The notes beneath the pieces are model-generated. The model worked only from the letters and a program-made list of their open reading frames with translations, was not told where the DNA came from and did no database searches. A stretch of 36,022 bases of DNA from Burkholderiaceae bacterium (GTDB taxonomy: Bacteria > Pseudomonadota > Gammaproteobacteria > Burkholderiales > Burkholderiaceae_C), in NCBI GenBank assembly GCA_031285125.1, contig JAITWT010000010.1, positions 1 to 36,022 of the forward strand, given 5' to 3'. Below, in pieces: positions 33,966 through 36,022 of the stretch (within the stretch, counting starts at the first letter, position 1; every line of letters starts with the position of its first letter). Made by a program: the position numbers and the translations under genes.

Positions 33966-35864
33966 ATGCGCCGTCACGGCCATTCCCGCTATTCCTCGGC
34001 GCCCGACCTGGGGCCTGCGCTCGCCGGCGCAGGCCGTTCCGATTGGGCGACGCTGCGCCGGCTTTTCCCCTACCTGTGGCATTACAAGGGGCACGTGGTT
34101 GCCGCACTGGGGTTCATGATCGTGGCCAAGCTCGCCAATGTGGGCGTGCCGATGCTGCTCAAGCGGCTGGTCGATGCGATGACGCCGAACCCGGTCATGC
34201 CGCAGGCGCTGATCGTGGTGCCGGTGTCGCTGCTATTGGCTTACGGGCTGCTGCGGCTGCTCACTTCACTGGCCACCGAGCTGCGTGAAGCCATCTTCGT
34301 GACGGCCACCGAGGGCGCGGCACGGCAGATTTCACTGAAAGTATTCGGGCATCTGCACGCGCTGTCGCTGCGCTTTCACCTGGAACGCCAGACCGGCGGC
34401 ATGACGCGCGACATCGAGCGCGGCACGCGCGGGGTGCAGTTGCTGGTGTCGATGGCGATGTACAATGTCGTGCCCACGGTGATCGAGCTGGCGCTGGTGC
34501 TGGTCATTTTGGGCGTGCGCTTCGATGCCGGCTTTGTCTGGATCACGCTGGCAGCGCTGGTTTTTTACATCGGCTATACGGTCAAGGTAACGCAGTGGCG
34601 CACGCAGTTCCGGCGCGCGATGAACGCGCTCGAATCAATTGCACAGAGCCATGCCATCGATTCGCTGCTGAACTACGAGACCGTCAAATACTTCAACAAC
34701 GAAGCCTTTGAGGCGCAACGTTACGACGCCAGCCTGAAACGCTATCGTGATGCCGCGATCAAGAGCCATCGCACGCTCGGGCTGCTCAACAGCGGCCAGC
34801 AGCTGGTGGTGGCCGCCAGTTTGGTGGCGATGCTCTGGCGCGCCACGCAAGGCGTGGTCGATGGTCATCTGACGCTGGGCGATCTGGTCATGATCAACGC
34901 CTTCATGATTCAGTTGTACATCCCGTTGAACAACCTGGGCATGATCTACCGCGAGATGAAGCAGAGCTTGACCGATCTGGACCGGATGTTCGCGCTGCTC
35001 GAAAAAGAGCGCGAAGTCCGCGATGCCCAGGGCGCCCCCGACCTGGATGCGCGCGACCCCACCGTACGCTTCGAAAACGTGAGCTTTTACTACGACAGCG
35101 CGCGCCCGATCCTGTCGCACCTGAACCTGGAAATTCCGGCCGGCCGCACGGTCGCGGTGGTCGGCCCTTCGGGGGCGGGCAAATCGACGCTGGCGCGGCT
35201 GCTGTACCGCTTCTACGATGTGCAGGGCGGGCGCATCACCATCGGTGGGCAGGATATACGCGCCGTCACGCAGGCCAGCGTGCGCCGCGCGATCGGCATC
35301 GTGCCGCAGGACACCGTGTTGTTTAACGACACCATCGGCTACAACATCGCCTATGGCCGTCCCAGCGCGACGCAGGAGGACATCGAAGCGGCGGCACGCG
35401 CGGCGCACATCCACGGTTTTATCGCCGCCGCGCCCAAGGGCTACGAGACCACGGTCGGCGAGCGCGGGCTCAAGCTCTCCGGTGGCGAAAAGCAGCGCGT
35501 GGCGATCGCGCGCACGCTGCTGAAAAATCCGCCGATCCTGATCTTCGACGAGGCCACCTCGGCCTTGGATTCAGCCAACGAGCGTGCGATCCAGGCCGAG
35601 CTCTCCAGCGCGGCCCAGGGCAAGACCACGCTGGTGATCGCGCACCGGCTGTCGACGGTGGTCGATGCGCACGAAATCCTGGTGTTGGAGGCCGGCCGCA
35701 TCGTCGAACGCGGCACACACGCGCAACTGCTGGCGCGCGGCGGGGTGTACGCGCGGATGTGGGCGCTGCAGAAGACGCAACCGCAGGGCAGCGCGCCTTC
35801 TGTTCCTGTATCGTTTCCGAGCCAAGTGCCAGACCAAGTTCTAGAAAATTGCAGTGAAAAGTAG
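33966..35864 (+). CDS. Atm1/HMT-type ABC exporter (fused membrane and ATPase domains)
   Basis: A 632-residue half-transporter with six membrane spans in the N-terminal half and an ATPase domain in the C-terminal half. It resembles bacterial Atm1-like exporters of heavy-metal or glutathione conjugates. The ATPase has Walker A GPSGAGKST (400-408), LSGGEKQRVAIAR (504-516), ILIFDEATSALD and VIAHRLSTV. In the membrane half the VKYFNNEAFEAQRYD segment is typical of the Atm1 group. The start is the ATG at 33966; a TTG at 33921 that overlaps the cinA stop is also possible. Substrate is inferred from the family only. Confidence 0.9.
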   Translation: MRRHGHSRYSSAPDLGPALAGAGRSDWATLRRLFPYLWHYKGHVVAALGFMIVAKLANVGVPMLLKRLVDAMTPNPVMPQALIVVPVSLLLAYGLLRLLTSLATELREAIFVTATEGAARQISLKVFGHLHALSLRFHLERQTGGMTRDIERGTRGVQLLVSMAMYNVVPTVIELALVLVILGVRFDAGFVWITLAALVFYIGYTVKVTQWRTQFRRAMNALESIAQSHAIDSLLNYETVKYFNNEAFEAQRYDASLKRYRDAAIKSHRTLGLLNSGQQLVVAASLVAMLWRATQGVVDGHLTLGDLVMINAFMIQLYIPLNNLGMIYREMKQSLTDLDRMFALLEKEREVRDAQGAPDLDARDPTVRFENVSFYYDSARPILSHLNLEIPAGRTVAVVGPSGAGKSTLARLLYRFYDVQGGRITIGGQDIRAVTQASVRRAIGIVPQDTVLFNDTIGYNIAYGRPSATQEDIEAAARAAHIHGFIAAAPKGYETTVGERGLKLSGGEKQRVAIARTLLKNPPILIFDEATSALDSANERAIQAELSSAAQGKTTLVIAHRLSTVVDAHEILVLEAGRIVERGTHAQLLARGGVYARMWALQKTQPQGSAPSVPVSFPSQVPDQVLENCSEK

Positions 35865-35865
35865 C

Positions 35866-35881
35866 CCCAGGGCCGCCTGGG
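35866..35881 (+). terminator. Weak hairpin after the ABC exporter
   Basis: CCCAGG (35866-35871), loop GCCG and CCTGGG (35876-35881) form a 6-pair stem directly after the stop at 35864. The nearest T-run is some 16 bases further, so termination would be inefficient. Confidence 0.4.
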
Positions 35882-35903
35882 CGTATCCCGGATATCGTTT
35901 TTA

Positions 35904-36022
35904 AGAACCTGTTTACGATCTCAAATGGCTCACGTTGGGCCGCCCAATCGCCCGATTTCGGCCCAACCCGAAGGGCAGAGGCCTTTTCGGGCGGTCTGCG
36001 GCGTTGCAACGCTGGCCCATAG
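35904..36022. mobile_element. Structured right edge beginning with the 22-base repeat, possible IS/MITE end
   Basis: The 22-base sequence at 35904-35925 equals 27349-27370. It is followed by two strong hairpins: GTTGGGCCG (35934-35942) with CGGCCCAAC (35959-35967), and CCCGAA (35967-35972) with TTCGGG (35986-35991). No coding frame here is convincing. The design resembles the end of an insertion sequence, but the window stops before any transposase could be read, so this is an inference. Confidence 0.4.

Overview
The window reads as a chromosomal segment of a high-G+C betaproteobacterium, most likely order Burkholderiales. The basis is the gene order rpsB-tsf-pyrH-frr-uppS-cdsA-dxr-rseP-bamA-skp-lpxD-fabZ-lpxA-lpxB-rnhB, the character of the proteins, and the thiL-pgpA-cinA group. 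I cannot name a genus. All functional calls come from reading motifs and gene order; no database search was run.

Layout. Bases 1-3006 hold the 3' end of an unrecognised gene, cysE, a REP-like repeat pair, and a convergent (minus-strand) nnr gene for NAD(P)H-hydrate repair coupled to a tiny lipoprotein gene. Bases 3412-5765 hold three tandem paralogues of a GT-A-type glycosyltransferase-like protein. They are visibly less G+C rich than their surroundings and lie next to no recognisable polysaccharide genes; this is the most accessory-looking part of the window. Bases 5906-9507 (minus) hold a MarR regulator/MFS exporter pair and an amidase. Bases 9736-25622 (plus) form the long conserved run for translation (rpsB, tsf, frr), UMP kinase, isoprenoid and phospholipid synthesis (dxr, uppS, cdsA), envelope assembly (rseP, bamA, skp), lipid A synthesis (lpxD, fabZ, lpxA, lpxB), RNase HII and a SpoU methyltransferase.

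Bases 26020-27174 carry rodA, here apart from its usual mre/mrd partners. Convergent to it is a tightly overlapping minus-strand operon of a GNAT acetyltransferase, a GT2 polyprenyl-phosphate glycosyltransferase and an ArnT-like GT83 transferase (27381-30636). This operon looks like a small surface-glycan or lipid-modification unit. Bases 30830-31696 carry rpsP-rimM. The usual trmD-rplS do not follow; instead thiL-pgpA-cinA and a heavy-metal/Atm1-type ABC exporter come next. The window ends in a strongly structured noncoding stretch. It begins with a 22-base sequence that also occurs between rodA and the arnT-like gene, which suggests the terminal repeat of a mobile element.

How the genes work together: the central block couples ribosome function to envelope growth. 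Dxr feeds isoprenoids to UppS, CdsA supplies CDP-diacylglycerol, LpxD/FabZ/LpxA/LpxB make the lipid A core, and BamA and Skp insert outer-membrane proteins under RseP-linked stress control. Many neighbouring genes share 4-base ATGA stop/start overlaps (nnr/lipoprotein, marR/MFS, lpxD/fabZ, gnat/GT2, GT2/arnT-like, pgpA/cinA), so translational coupling is common here.
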